In this document: piece by piece, positions 35,235-44,261 of the stretch
How positions within the stretch are numbered: the first letter of the stretch is position 1
Layout: every line of letters begins with the position of its first letter
From: Coriobacteriales bacterium
GTDB lineage: Bacteria; Actinomycetota; Coriobacteriia; Coriobacteriales; UBA8131
Assembly: GCA_031277035.1 (NCBI GenBank)
Contig: JAISLY010000014.1
Span: 1-61,705, forward strand
Reading direction: 5' to 3'
DNA length: 61,705 nt
Translations under genes and position numbers: made by a program
The notes under the pieces: model-generated
The model's database searches: none
What the model was told of the DNA's origin: nothing
The model's input: the letters and a program-made list of their open reading frames with translations, nothing else

Positions 35235-36227
35235 ATGGCAGGCAGGAAGCAGACAGACCGCCCCGACATCCTCTTCATCTCCGGCTCGCCGCGTCCGCGC
35301 ACCTGCGAGGCCCTGATTGCCCTCATTGAGCAGGGCGCGAAGAAGGTCGGCGCAAAGACCCAGCGCTTCCTGCTCTCAAAAAAGCACATTCATCCCTGTA
35401 CCGGCTGCGGTGCCTGTGAAAAAACCGGGGTCTGCGTCCTTGCAAACCGGGTTCGCGACAAGCACTTTATTGACGATTACCTGGAGCTCAAAGCGACGCT
35501 GGAGCGGGTCGACGCCATCGCGCTTGTCGCTCCGCTGTATTTTGCCGGCCCACCCGCCCAGCTCAAAGCCCTGTTTGACCGGATGCAGCCCTACTGGGCA
35601 CAGCGCTATCTGCTCGGTGTCGCCCCGCCCGCCAAACGCCCCGCCCAGCTCTTCGTGGTCGGCGGCGGCGGAGATGAACATGGCTATGCGCCGCTTGCCA
35701 CCATCGCCAAATCCTCCCTGGCCGTTGCCGGCTTTCATCTGGAGAAGGTCAACAACTTCATCGGCTTCTCCTCGCCCACAGACGCGCCGGTCTATCCCCC
35801 CGAGGCGGAGCGCGACCGTTACAGCCACGCGCAGCTTGCCAAGCTCAAGCGCGCCGCGAGCGAGCAGGCCGCTTTCACGCAACGTGCCCTGGACGCTGGC
35901 GGCGCCCTGGCCCGCTATGTCATCAAGAAAAAGGAGGCCAATGCGCTGGCTGCCCAGCTCGCCGAGGTCGAGGCCGAACTCGCTGCCCTGAACAGGGTTG
36001 GCGATGTTGAGAAGGTGGGGAGCGCAGAGCCTCTTTCAGACGACGCGCCCCTGCGCGCGACCGGCCTCGATTCTGCCTCTGACCCCGCCCAGGGCGGCGG
36101 CTTTGACTCCGTTTCAGGCGCAAAGGGCACGTCGCGACGCGCCGTTGACCCAAAGGCCGAATACCAGGCCGAGGTCGAACTCGATTACAGCAAACTCATC
36201 GTCTCGGCGGGCAAGGGAGAGGAGTGA
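35235..36227 (+). CDS. Flavodoxin-fold NAD(P)H-dependent oxidoreductase
   Basis: 330 residues. The N-terminal 200 residues resemble the NADPH-dependent FMN reductase / iron-sulfur flavoprotein family: FISGSPRPRTCEAL phosphate loop, CTGCGACEKTGVC cysteine cluster (four Cys, possibly binding metal or FeS), and LVAPLYFAGPPAQLKALFDR. The C-terminal 100 residues are a coiled-coil and low-complexity tail. Redox partner and substrate unknown. The ATG at 35235 follows the tatD stop immediately; a much longer upstream frame is a shadow of tatD. Confidence 0.85.
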   Translation: MAGRKQTDRPDILFISGSPRPRTCEALIALIEQGAKKVGAKTQRFLLSKKHIHPCTGCGACEKTGVCVLANRVRDKHFIDDYLELKATLERVDAIALVAPLYFAGPPAQLKALFDRMQPYWAQRYLLGVAPPAKRPAQLFVVGGGGDEHGYAPLATIAKSSLAVAGFHLEKVNNFIGFSSPTDAPVYPPEAERDRYSHAQLAKLKRAASEQAAFTQRALDAGGALARYVIKKKEANALAAQLAEVEAELAALNRVGDVEKVGSAEPLSDDAPLRATGLDSASDPAQGGGFDSVSGAKGTSRRAVDPKAEYQAEVELDYSKLIVSAGKGEE

Positions 36228-37336
36228 GCGTCCACTCGACGCTGGCCTCTCCTGCCGCAACGATTGCGACCCTGAAGCGCTGGGGCCTTCATACCGACCG
36301 ATCCCTCGGGCAGCATTTCCTCGTAGATGATGGCGTTATTGGCCGCATCCTTCGTCTGGCACAGCTGCAGGCCGGCGATGAGGTGCTTGAGGTCGGCCCC
36401 GGCATCGGCACCCTGACCGAGGCCCTGCTTGCAGGGGGTGCCCGGGTCTGCGCGGTGGAAAAGGACAGCCGGCTCATCCCCCTGCTTGACGATATGCAGG
36501 CACGCTTTCCAAAACACTTCTCCTATCTGTGCGCAGATGCCGCCAGGGGAACCTTCGGTCAGGGGCGCAGAAAAGCTCACGCAGGGGGTGCCAGGGCCAC
36601 GGACACCAGGGCTACCAGGGCCACGGACACCAGGGCTACCGGGGCCACCGACACCGGAGCTACCGGGGCCACTGACACCGCTCCCGCCAAAACCATCCCT
36701 CCCACCGAGGACCATTCTTCCGCCTCTGTGCTCGATGCCGCCACCTCCCGCTTTACCGGGACATTCAAGCTCATCTCCAACCTGCCCTATGCCGTTGCCG
36801 CCACCATCGTGTTGGACGCCTTCCAACGTCTGAGCGGCCTTCAGAGTGCGACGGTCATGGTACAAAGCGAGGTCGCGGCACGTATGGTCGCCAAGCCCAA
36901 TACGAAAGACTATGGCGCCTACAGCGTCAAGCTGCAACTGCTCGCTTATCCCCAGGGAGACTTTGCCGTCAATCCACTCAGTTTTTTGCCGCCTCCCCGG
37001 GTCTGCTCCACCGTGATACGCCTGGATCGAAGGGAGGAGGTCTGCGGCCAGGACGCTGCGGGCGTTTTGCGAAGCGCCTCCTTGAGTGCCGATGCGGCCT
37101 TCGCCTTTCGTCGCAAGACAATCCACAACTCGATGCGATCGTACTTCTCGGCCTGTGGCCTTGACCCTGCACTTGTCGGTACGCTTCTTGCGGCGGCAGA
37201 CATCAGCCCTCGCATACGCGGCGAAGCCCTTCGTGTTGAGGATTACCATGTGCTCGGCGAGCTTCTGTTCAGGCACCTGCCCGACCGCTTCTCCGCTTTT
37301 GCGCCTGCCGTCTACCCGCAGTTCGGCATCTCGTAA
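36224..37336 (+). CDS. rsmA: 16S rRNA dimethyladenosine transferase RsmA (KsgA) with repeat insertion
   Basis: 370 residues; about 280 is usual. SAM motifs (LGQHFLVD, VLEVGPGIGTLTEALL, EKD) and the catalytic NLPY (186-189) are present, so the enzyme should dimethylate A1518/A1519. Between the CADA motif (about 103-106) and NLPY lies an insertion of about 45 residues (109-175) containing four ATDTRATG-like repeats. Start GTG 36224 overlaps the preceding stop (GTGA). Confidence 0.93.
   Translation: MSVHSTLASPAATIATLKRWGLHTDRSLGQHFLVDDGVIGRILRLAQLQAGDEVLEVGPGIGTLTEALLAGGARVCAVEKDSRLIPLLDDMQARFPKHFSYLCADAARGTFGQGRRKAHAGGARATDTRATRATDTRATGATDTGATGATDTAPAKTIPPTEDHSSASVLDAATSRFTGTFKLISNLPYAVAATIVLDAFQRLSGLQSATVMVQSEVAARMVAKPNTKDYGAYSVKLQLLAYPQGDFAVNPLSFLPPPRVCSTVIRLDRREEVCGQDAAGVLRSASLSADAAFAFRRKTIHNSMRSYFSACGLDPALVGTLLAAADISPRIRGEALRVEDYHVLGELLFRHLPDRFSAFAPAVYPQFGIS
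36595..36680 (+). repeat. 24-bp in-frame minisatellite inside rsmA
   Basis: Units starting ggccacggacaccag at 36595, 36619, 36643 and 36667 have a strict 24-base period, encoding eight-residue ATDTRATR/G repeats. Copy-number change would preserve the reading frame. Confidence 0.9.
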
Positions 37337-37378
37337 CGTTCATGTAACCTCAAAGGGCTGTAAAACTCCTGTTCAAGA

Positions 37379-37387
37379 TGTTATACT
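37379..37387 (+). promoter_or_regulatory. Extended -10 promoter of veg
   Basis: TGTTATACT is an extended -10 element (five of six -10 bases) about 35 bases upstream of the veg start, giving a leader of roughly 28 bases with GGGAGG as SD. Confidence 0.55.
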
Positions 37388-37421
37388 GAGTCGTTCATAC
37401 CCGCGGGAGGTAATGTTTTCG

Positions 37422-37709
37422 ATGGACTTGACTTCACAGGCGAAGATTGTAGACCACATTCACGACACTCTGGTAGTTCATACCGGACAGAGACTCAAGG
37501 TAAAAGCGAACATGGGGCGCTCGAAGATCCTCGAGTGTGAGGGTGTTCTCACGCAGGCGCATCCTCAGCTGTTCATCATGGAGGTCGAACGTAAGCGTGG
37601 GCGCATCACGCGCCAGTCCTATCAATACGTCGACATCCTGACCGGCACCGTTGAGCTCATGCACATCGAGAGTAACGAATCGCTGTTCGCCTCGCTGTTC
37701 GATACCTGA
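37422..37709 (+). CDS. veg: Veg family protein
   Basis: 95 residues with the Veg-family core (GQRLKVKANMGRSK, QSYQYVDILTGTVEL). Veg in Bacillus is highly expressed and linked to biofilm formation; the molecular role is unsettled. The gene next to ksgA/rsmA is a conserved neighbourhood. The start is ATG 37422 (eleven bases from GGGAGG) or ATG 37413 (two bases, too close). After it, 37710-37906 is low-complexity GT/C-rich sequence without a gene. Confidence 0.88.
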   Translation: MDLTSQAKIVDHIHDTLVVHTGQRLKVKANMGRSKILECEGVLTQAHPQLFIMEVERKRGRITRQSYQYVDILTGTVELMHIESNESLFASLFDT

Positions 37710-37906
37710 GCCACCGGGCGCAGAGTGCCCTGCCCGGTTCTCCGTAGTTCTCTGTGGCTCTCTGTTGTTGCCCGTGTGCCTGTGTGCCTGTTGTTGCCCA
37801 TGGCCGTTTGAGACGGTCTTTGACTGCCTGCGTGTGAGAAAACCTGCCGAGAACCCCGCCAACAGCGGCAAACCCTGCCAAGAGCGCTCCGTCAACGCTT
37901 CGTTTG

Positions 37907-37915
37907 TGAGAGAAT
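37907..37915 (+). promoter_or_regulatory. Candidate -10 for SRP RNA
   Basis: TGAGAGAAT is an extended -10-like element ending six bases before the first base of the perfect terminal stem of the SRP RNA. Confidence 0.4.
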
Positions 37916-37920
37916 GGACA

Positions 37921-38005
37921 GCGACGCGGACGGCGTCATGTCCCGAACCTGGTCAGGTCTTGACGGAAGCAGCCATAAGGGGCCGCTGATGGGCGTCCGC
38001 GTCGC
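37921..38005 (+). ncRNA. ffs: Small signal recognition particle RNA (4.5S type)
   Basis: The apical domain signature GGTCAGGTC ... GGAAGCAGCCATAAGG is present, forming helix 8 with the conserved GGAA tetraloop-type cap and asymmetric loops that bind Ffh. The ends pair perfectly: 37921-37932 with 37994-38005 (12 bp). The length of about 85 nt fits the small bacterial form without an Alu domain. Confidence 0.93.
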
Positions 38006-38023
38006 CTCTGTATGAAGCGCACG

Positions 38024-38153
38024 GTGCGATGGCCCCTCGGGCTGCGCGTACCAGCGGCATCGTGTGAGTGCAACCGGACCCCTTGGAGACTATCCTTGGA
38101 GATTATCCAGTTCTTTGTAGACCTGCTGCGTGACCCCCGAGGGGCCATCGCAC
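38024..38153 (+). repeat. 18-bp perfect inverted repeat bracketing the dedA start
   Basis: 38024-38041 is the exact reverse complement of 38136-38153. The 94-base interval contains the proposed TTG start (38096) and its SD (GGAG, 38085-38088). In the mRNA this would be an 18-bp stem closing a loop that carries the initiation site. Confidence 0.85.
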
Positions 38154-38785
38154 AGTGGATTGTCGCCTTTGGACCCTGGGCATACGCGCCGCTTTTCCTC
38201 ATCATCTTCATCGAGACCGGCCTCGTAATCACGCCCTTTCTGCCCGGCGACTCGCTGCTTTTTGCGGCAGGCGTCTTTGCGGCCAAGGGCGGCGGCCTGA
38301 ACCTGGCCGTCCTGCTCGCCTCTCTTTCTCTTGCCGCCATCCTTGGTAACACCTCGAATTACTGGATTGGCCGCAAGCTCGGTATCGCAATCATCAATTC
38401 GGGCAAGGTCAGGGCGCTGACCCCCGAACGTCTGGCAAAGACTCAGGCGATCTTTGATAAATACGGCCTCCTGGCAGTCGTTTTGACCCGCTTCTTTCCC
38501 ATCATCCGCACCTTTGCCCCCTTCCTGGCCGGGGTTGGCGGAATGCGTTTTGGTCGCTTTACGCTCTTCAATATCATTGGAGGGCTGCTCTGGGTAGGCA
38601 TCTTTACCCTGCTCGGCTACTTCTTCGGCGGCATACCCTTTATTGAGCGCAACTTTGAATTTGTGATCATCGCCATTGTCGTCATCAGCTTTATCCCCAC
38701 AGGAGCGGGTATAATCAAGGCACGCCTGGACAAAAGGCGCAAACCGCCGTCGCCGTCGCCGCCGCCGTCTGCGGATGCGGACTGA
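38096..38785 (+). CDS. DedA family membrane protein
   Basis: 229 residues from TTG 38096, which has a GGAG at seven-base spacing; an ATG at 38012 is in frame but gives 28 non-conserved residues directly after the SRP RNA. The DedA/SNARE-associated domain is clear: FIETGLVITPFLPGDSLLF, the NYWIGRKLG segment and FFPIIRTFAPFLAGVGGM with the essential Arg. Four to six membrane helices are predicted. DedA proteins flip or recycle undecaprenyl phosphate and phospholipids, which fits the cell-wall genes nearby. The C-terminus is a short Pro/Ser tail. Confidence 0.9.
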   Translation: MEIIQFFVDLLRDPRGAIAQWIVAFGPWAYAPLFLIIFIETGLVITPFLPGDSLLFAAGVFAAKGGGLNLAVLLASLSLAAILGNTSNYWIGRKLGIAIINSGKVRALTPERLAKTQAIFDKYGLLAVVLTRFFPIIRTFAPFLAGVGGMRFGRFTLFNIIGGLLWVGIFTLLGYFFGGIPFIERNFEFVIIAIVVISFIPTGAGIIKARLDKRRKPPSPSPPPSADAD

Positions 38786-38809
38786 GAGGAACTGAGCGCA
38801 GGGAGCTGC

Positions 38810-40762
38810 ATGTCACTTTCGCTGTATCGCAAGTATCGCCCCGAGACCTTTGCCGATGTCGTCGGTCAGGAGCATATCGAGACCACGCTTCGCAATGCCG
38901 TTTTGGAGGACAGGGTCTCACACGCCTACCTGTTCACCGGCCCGCGGGGCACGGGCAAGACCACGACCGCCCGTCTGCTGGCAAAGGCCCTGCTGTGCGA
39001 ACAGGCGCCGACCGGCCATCCGGATGGCAGCTGTGAACAATGTCTCGAGATTGCCGAGGGCATCCATCCCGACGTCTTTGAACTCGATGCCGCCTCGCGT
39101 ACCGGCGTGGAGAACGTTCGCGAGGAGATTATCGGTCGTGTGCAGTATGCCCCGGTGCGCGGCGGATGGAAGATATACATCATCGACGAGGTACATATGC
39201 TCTCCGGCGGCGCCTTCAATGCGCTTCTCAAGACGCTTGAAGAACCGCCGCCTCACGTTGTCTTTGTCCTGTGTACCACCGAGGCGCACAAGGTGCCCCA
39301 GACCATCCGTTCGCGCTGTCAGCGTTTTGATTTTCATCGTCTGAGCGAGGAGGAGATTGCCGCACGCCTGCGCGCCATCTCCGAGCAGGAGGGCTTTACC
39401 GTCGAGTCCGAGGCGCTGGTGCTCATCGCCCGCCGCTCCCAGGGCTCCATGCGCGACGCGATTGGCTCTCTGGAGCAGATTGCGGTTTTTGGCGGCGGCA
39501 GCGTCTCCTTTGAGGCCGCCCGCAGCATGCTCGGCGAGATTGCCTCAGACGAGCTTTTTGCCCTCGCCGACCTCATCGCCTCCCGCGACATTGCCGGATG
39601 CTTTGCCTGGGTTGCGTCCTTTACCCAGGGCGGCACCGATATAGCCCATCTGTCCCGCGACCTGACAATGCACATCCGCAACCTCTCGCTCGCCTCGGTG
39701 GTGGGGAAGGGGCCTGCCCTTGATGAGCTTCTCGGGCTTGACGCGCAGAAAAGCGAGGCCTATGTGGAGCAGGCCGAGCGCTTTGGATCCTCAGACCGTC
39801 TCGTCAATGCGCTTGTCGTCCTCGGCGACCTGACCGGACAGCTGCGCACGAGCGCACATGCTCGTCTCGCGTTGGAGATCGCGCTCGCACGGCTTGCGCG
39901 TCCGTCCTCCGATTTGAGTCTGGAAAGCCTGGCCGATCGTGTCGCGACTCTGGAGCAGGTGGCCTCAGCGGGGGCGGGGGCTGCGGGAGCGGTGCGGACG
40001 GTGGCGGCGACTGGGGTGGCGGCAGTGGCGGCGACTGGGGGGGCGGCGGCGCCCGCCGCTGAGACTCCCACAACCCCCACAGCCCCCGCCGCGCCCACTG
40101 CTGCGCCCGTTGATGAGGCCGTTGTTTCAACGGCAGCCGCCCCCGCCCGCACCGCCGTCGCAGCCCCCGCCCCCGCTGAGACTCCCACAACCCCCACAGC
40201 CCCCACCACCCCCAACGCTGCGCCCGCGCCCAGCGTATTCTCGCGCTCCCCAGAAGGCGCAAACCGCCTGATAGACGAGCTTGTCCGTCGCCTCAATCAG
40301 AGAAAGAAGCGGCGCCTGGCAACGCTGCTCGGCGGCTTTCGGGCACGCTTCGATGAGGCGGGCACCACCCTAATCGTGCAGCTTCCCAGCGATGCCGCCT
40401 TTGCCAGGAGCACCCTGGAAAGTCCCGAGAACAACGGACTGCTCCTCAGTTTGCTTGCCGAGCTGTACGGGTCCCGGCTTGCTCTGTCATTTGTCCTCGG
40501 AGACTTTGCCGCGCCGCCCGCCGCCCCCACCACCTCCGCCGTTCCCGCCCCCGAGCCAGCGCCCGCCGCAACCTCCGCGCCGCCCGCCGCCCCCACCACT
40601 CCCGCCGCTCCCGCCCCCGAGCCCTCGCCCGCTCCGTCAGCCATAGCCCCCACCCCCAACCCCTCCTCGCCGCCCGCGCCCGCCGCCGCCGATTCGACTC
40701 CGCTTTCCACATCCGACAGCATCCTCTTTGAGGCCTTCGGCGTCACCTTTGAGGAAGGCTGA
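38810..40762 (+). CDS. dnaX: DNA polymerase III gamma/tau subunit
   Basis: 650 residues. AAA+ clamp-loader ATPase with Walker A GPRGTGKTTT, a zinc-binding Cys cluster (CEQAPTGHPDGSCEQCLE region), Walker B IIDEVHML and sensor 1. Domain III follows. The region from about 385 to 485 and again 565 to 640 is Ala/Pro/Thr-rich repeat sequence flanking a tau-type C-terminal domain (RLNQRKKRRLATLLGGFRARF). No obvious slippery frameshift site was seen. SD AGGGAG precedes the ATG. It heads the dnaX-ybaB-recR unit. Confidence 0.95.
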   Translation: MSLSLYRKYRPETFADVVGQEHIETTLRNAVLEDRVSHAYLFTGPRGTGKTTTARLLAKALLCEQAPTGHPDGSCEQCLEIAEGIHPDVFELDAASRTGVENVREEIIGRVQYAPVRGGWKIYIIDEVHMLSGGAFNALLKTLEEPPPHVVFVLCTTEAHKVPQTIRSRCQRFDFHRLSEEEIAARLRAISEQEGFTVESEALVLIARRSQGSMRDAIGSLEQIAVFGGGSVSFEAARSMLGEIASDELFALADLIASRDIAGCFAWVASFTQGGTDIAHLSRDLTMHIRNLSLASVVGKGPALDELLGLDAQKSEAYVEQAERFGSSDRLVNALVVLGDLTGQLRTSAHARLALEIALARLARPSSDLSLESLADRVATLEQVASAGAGAAGAVRTVAATGVAAVAATGGAAAPAAETPTTPTAPAAPTAAPVDEAVVSTAAAPARTAVAAPAPAETPTTPTAPTTPNAAPAPSVFSRSPEGANRLIDELVRRLNQRKKRRLATLLGGFRARFDEAGTTLIVQLPSDAAFARSTLESPENNGLLLSLLAELYGSRLALSFVLGDFAAPPAAPTTSAVPAPEPAPAATSAPPAAPTTPAAPAPEPSPAPSAIAPTPNPSSPPAPAAADSTPLSTSDSILFEAFGVTFEEG

Positions 40763-40861
40763 AAGCAGGATGACGTTACCATGAGACGCTGTCCCGCCGT
40801 CAGCAGATGAAATGCTCCCGCCGTCAACAGATCGTCAGGGGCATCGAGAAAGGATCATCGC

Positions 40862-41164
40862 ATGGATATGAAAAAAATGATGAAGGAAGCCCGCAAGATG
40901 CAGGCCGAATTGAGCCGGGCTCAGGAGGAGGTTGCCGAGCTTGAGGCCGAGGGCTCAGCTGGCGGCGGTGTCGTCAGGGCGACGGCCAGCGGTGCCGGCG
41001 TCCTGCTCAGTGTCACCATAGACCCCGAGGTTGTCGATCCCGAAGACGTTCCCATGCTTCAGGATCTGGTGCTGACTGCGGTCAATGAGGCGCTTGGCGC
41101 GGCTGCCGAGGTGGCGTCGGCTCGTATGAACGCGGTAACCGGCAACATGAACCTTCCCTTCTGA
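40862..41164 (+). CDS. YbaB/EbfC nucleoid-associated protein
   Basis: 100 residues, full-length YbaB/EbfC family: [15 protein letters not shown] helix, V(T)[26 protein letters not shown] and the NLPF end. Dimeric DNA-binding protein, conserved between dnaX and recR. The 99-base gap before it contains two copies of a ccgccgtca-cagat unit. Confidence 0.95.
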   Translation: MDMKKMMKEARKMQAELSRAQEEVAELEAEGSAGGGVVRATASGAGVLLSVTIDPEVVDPEDVPMLQDLVLTAVNEALGAAAEVASARMNAVTGNMNLPF

Positions 41165-41168
41165 TCCG

Positions 41169-41765
41169 ATGTCACAGGCCATCGCTATTCAAAAACTGCT
41201 TGACGAGTTTGAGCGTCTGCCCGGTATCGGCCCCAAATCGGCACAGCGTATCGTCTACCATCTGCTCAACGCGCCCGCCCCCGACGCGGGCCGTCTTGCA
41301 CAGGCAATCGTCGAGGTCAAGGAGCAGGTGCACTTCTGTCCGGTCTGCTTTAACTATGCGACCGAGGAGCTCTGCTCCATCTGTGCGGACAGCGAGCGTG
41401 ACCGCTCAACGCTCTGTGTCGTCTCAGAGCCACGGGACATCGGTGCCATCGAGCGGACGGGCGAGTTTGGGGGTCTGTACCATGTGCTTGGAGGGGCCAT
41501 CTCGCCCATAGACGGCATCGGCCCCGATGATCTGACGGTCAAGAATCTGCTCACGCGGCTTGCTGACGGCGAGGTCTGCGAGATTATCCTCGCGACAAAC
41601 CCCAATGTGGAAGGGGAGACGACCGCGGTCTATCTTGCCCGCCTGATAAAGCCCCTGGGCATTCGCACCACACGTCTGGCCAGCGGTTTGCCGGTCGGAG
41701 GCGATTTGGAGTTTGCCGATGAGATAACCCTCGGCCGCGCCATCGAGTCGCGCCATGAAATCTGA
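41169..41765 (+). CDS. recR: Recombination protein RecR
   Basis: 198 residues, complete: helix-hairpin-helix ([12 protein letters not shown]), C4 zinc finger ([16 protein letters not shown]) and Toprim domain ([24 protein letters not shown]). It works with RecO and RecF in daughter-strand gap repair. It overlaps the ccmA-like gene by 11 bases. Confidence 0.97.
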   Translation: MSQAIAIQKLLDEFERLPGIGPKSAQRIVYHLLNAPAPDAGRLAQAIVEVKEQVHFCPVCFNYATEELCSICADSERDRSTLCVVSEPRDIGAIERTGEFGGLYHVLGGAISPIDGIGPDDLTVKNLLTRLADGEVCEIILATNPNVEGETTAVYLARLIKPLGIRTTRLASGLPVGGDLEFADEITLGRAIESRHEI

Positions 41766-42702
41766 AGCATACAGAGCACGGGGGGCCTCATCGGCAACAC
41801 CGGGCGCTCCCGCGCCGCCCACCCAGGACATACCGCCCGCGCCCGCCGCCGCGACCGCCCCCGCCGCCACGCTCCCTGCACCCACCGCGCCCACCCCTGC
41901 ACCCACCGCGCCCGCCGCCGCGCCCACCCCCGCGCTCGCCACCGCCGCCCCCACCACCTCCGCCGCGCCGCCCACACAGGATGCGCCACGCGCAATCTGC
42001 GTCGAGGCGCTCTGCAAGGTTTTTGGTGCCCACAGGGCTCTCGACCAGGTGAGCTTTGAGCTGCCCCGCGGCGCGTTTCTCTCCATCTTTGGCCCCAATG
42101 GCGCAGGAAAGACCACCCTGCTGCGTATCCTTGCGACCCTGACACGTCCCAGCTCGGGCACCGTGCAGGTACTGGGCCACCATCTGAAGGATCAATCCGA
42201 GGATCTCCGTGCGCGCATCGGCCTGATTTCAGGCCGCTCAATGCTGTATCCCGACCTCACTGCCGAGGAAAATCTCATCCACACGGCGCGGCTCTACGGG
42301 GTGCTCGATCCAGGCGCGCGCGTCTCTGAGCTGCTTGCCTCAGTTGAGCTCACGGCGCGACGCCACGATGTCGTTCGCGGATTCTCGCGCGGTATGACGC
42401 AGCGCCTTGCCATCGCGCGCGCGCTCGTCCACAGCCCTGAGCTGCTTTTTTTGGACGAGCCCTATTCTGGCCTCGACCCTCACGCCGTCGATCTGTTCGA
42501 CGGCCTGATCGCACAGATTCGTACGGATTGCAGCCACAGCTTCGTCATGGTCAGCCATGACCTGGAAAAGGGCTTCGAACTGGCAAGCCATGTGCTCATG
42601 CTTGCCCGTGGCAAGGTGGTACGTGCGGGTCGCAGGGAGGATCTGGACTTTGCCGAGTTCGCTGCTCTCTATCGACAGACCGTTGGCAGGGGGATTGCGT
42701 GA
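41755..42702 (+). CDS. ccmA: Haem exporter ATP-binding protein CcmA
   Basis: 315 residues; an ABC ATPase with Walker [10 protein letters not shown] (113-121), signature [15 protein letters not shown] and Walker [14 protein letters not shown]. The following genes encode CcmB and CcmC, which identifies it as CcmA of system I cytochrome c maturation. Residues 1-78 are an Ala/Pro/Thr-rich low-complexity extension; normal CcmA is about 200-220 residues, so the real start may be later, but no better start was seen. It overlaps recR by 11 bases. Confidence 0.88.
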   Translation: MKSEAYRARGASSATPGAPAPPTQDIPPAPAAATAPAATLPAPTAPTPAPTAPAAAPTPALATAAPTTSAAPPTQDAPRAICVEALCKVFGAHRALDQVSFELPRGAFLSIFGPNGAGKTTLLRILATLTRPSSGTVQVLGHHLKDQSEDLRARIGLISGRSMLYPDLTAEENLIHTARLYGVLDPGARVSELLASVELTARRHDVVRGFSRGMTQRLAIARALVHSPELLFLDEPYSGLDPHAVDLFDGLIAQIRTDCSHSFVMVSHDLEKGFELASHVLMLARGKVVRAGRREDLDFAEFAALYRQTVGRGIA

Positions 42703-43514
42703 GGGACGCGCACAAAGATGCCTCTGCATCGCTGGCACGTCCTGGCAGACGTGGGGACGATTGCATGACGGACGCGTACCGGGATTTCCCACCTCCCATC
42801 GGCGTACGAACCGTGCGCCCCTCGACCTTTGCCCAGTACCGCACGCTTCTGGCCCGCGACCTGCGCCAGGAGTTTCGCACCAGGGAGATGCTCAGCTCAA
42901 TGGGCATCTATGCGGTGCTCGTGCTCGTCATCTTCGGCGCGTCATTTGCGCAGGTAGCACACGAGATGGACCTCCTGAAGATAAGCGGCGGCCTGATCTG
43001 GGCCCTGATCGTCTTCACCTCGCTGCTGGGACTGAACCGCTCCTTTTCTCGCGAACGGGAGGAAGGCGCACTTGAGGGAGTCCTCCTGGTCCCTCTCGAC
43101 CGCTCTATCATCTTTCTGGCAAAGGCGACCGCAAACCTCCTGTTCCTTCTTACCGTTGAGCTCATCACGCTGCCGCTGTTCTTTTTCCTCTTTCTCTCCG
43201 GAAGCGAGTTTCCCACAACGTTTTGGATGATACTTGGCCCGCTTGGGGCGGGGAGTGTGGGTATTGCGGGCGTGGGTACGCTGCTTGCGACTATGACGGC
43301 CAATACCCGGGGCAAGGACGTCCTGCTCGCCGTGCTCTTCATTCCGCTGGCCTGGCCGCTTCTCTACGCCTGTGTTGTTGCCACCACAGCCGCTTTGCTC
43401 GGGCCCGAGGCGGTCGAGGTCTCCTATCTGGGGCCCGTGGTGCTTGCACTGGGGTATGATGTAATTCTGATCGCTGTTTCGTGGCTGCTTTACGATTTCG
43501 TCGTATCTGCGTAA
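42699..43514 (+). CDS. ccmB: Haem exporter membrane protein CcmB
   Basis: 271 residues from GTG 42699, which overlaps the ccmA stop (GTGA) and follows AGGGGG; ATG 42765 is an alternative giving 249 residues, closer to the typical length. Six membrane helices of the CcmB type are seen, with the ERE-EGALEGVLLVPLDRS segment. The DNA around both possible starts is similar (gattgc-tga-ggacgcg), suggesting a small duplication of the start region. It forms the CcmAB ABC transporter. Confidence 0.9.
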   Translation: MRDAHKDASASLARPGRRGDDCMTDAYRDFPPPIGVRTVRPSTFAQYRTLLARDLRQEFRTREMLSSMGIYAVLVLVIFGASFAQVAHEMDLLKISGGLIWALIVFTSLLGLNRSFSREREEGALEGVLLVPLDRSIIFLAKATANLLFLLTVELITLPLFFFLFLSGSEFPTTFWMILGPLGAGSVGIAGVGTLLATMTANTRGKDVLLAVLFIPLAWPLLYACVVATTAALLGPEAVEVSYLGPVVLALGYDVILIAVSWLLYDFVVSA

Positions 43515-43522
43515 GGAGAAAG

Positions 43523-44260
43523 GTGAGAGGTTTACGCGCTGACATCGTTTTGCCCGTGCTGCTTATCGTCGGGACCCTGCTCACGGCTCTTGGCTTCGTG
43601 CTCGCCTTTACCACCGCGCCCCTTGTCTATGGGGCCGAGGCGAGTGAACCGGCTCTCATCAACGGCCAGTGGGTGACCAACCGACTGCTCCTCTCCCAAA
43701 AGATATTCTACTTCCACATGCCGGTTGCCGTCGTCTCTTTTGCGGCGCTGACCTTCACCGCCATCTTCGGCGTGCTCTTTCTTGTCAGGCGGGATCGCAT
43801 CTGGGATACGCGCGGGCGCGTCGCCACCGAGGTAGCCCTCGTCTTTATCATGATGACGATGGTTTCCGGCGAGCTCTGGGAGCGTTTTGAGTGGGGGGTC
43901 TGGTGGACCTGGGAGCCGCGATTGACCACGTACTTTATCCTGACGCTGCTCGTCATTGGCTACTTTATCCTGCGTACTGCCATAGACGACCCGGAGCGCC
44001 GAGCCGTCTATGCCTCAGCCCTCGGCATCCTTGCGTTCATCGACGCGCCCATCTCTCTGATGATTACGCGCCTGGTGCCCTCGGGGGTCCACCCCGTCAT
44101 CTTCCGCACCGATTCGGGGCTTTCTCCCGATATGCTCATCCCGCTTCTGCTCTCGCTTGCGGGGTTTATCTGCATCGCACTGGCACTCTATCGGCTGCGC
44201 GTGCGCGAACAGCTTCTGCGCGAGCGCCTGGACGTCTTACAGGAGATGTTGGAGGACTGA
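43523..44260 (+). CDS. ccmC: Cytochrome c maturation protein CcmC
   Basis: 245 residues from GTG 43523 after AAGGAG. Six membrane helices with the haem-handling WWTWEPRLT motif (tryptophan-rich WWD-like domain) and flanking histidines (FYFHMP and SGVHP). It presents haem to the chaperone CcmE in system I; ccmE and ccmF are not in the window. An earlier in-frame GTG at 43481 lies inside ccmB and has no SD. Confidence 0.92.
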   Translation: MRGLRADIVLPVLLIVGTLLTALGFVLAFTTAPLVYGAEASEPALINGQWVTNRLLLSQKIFYFHMPVAVVSFAALTFTAIFGVLFLVRRDRIWDTRGRVATEVALVFIMMTMVSGELWERFEWGVWWTWEPRLTTYFILTLLVIGYFILRTAIDDPERRAVYASALGILAFIDAPISLMITRLVPSGVHPVIFRTDSGLSPDMLIPLLLSLAGFICIALALYRLRVREQLLRERLDVLQEMLED

Positions 44261-44261
44261 G

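Noticed and set aside
38012-38095. DedA start at ATG 38012
   Set aside because: No SD, lies seven bases after the SRP RNA stem and adds non-conserved residues; TTG 38096 has a well-spaced GGAG.
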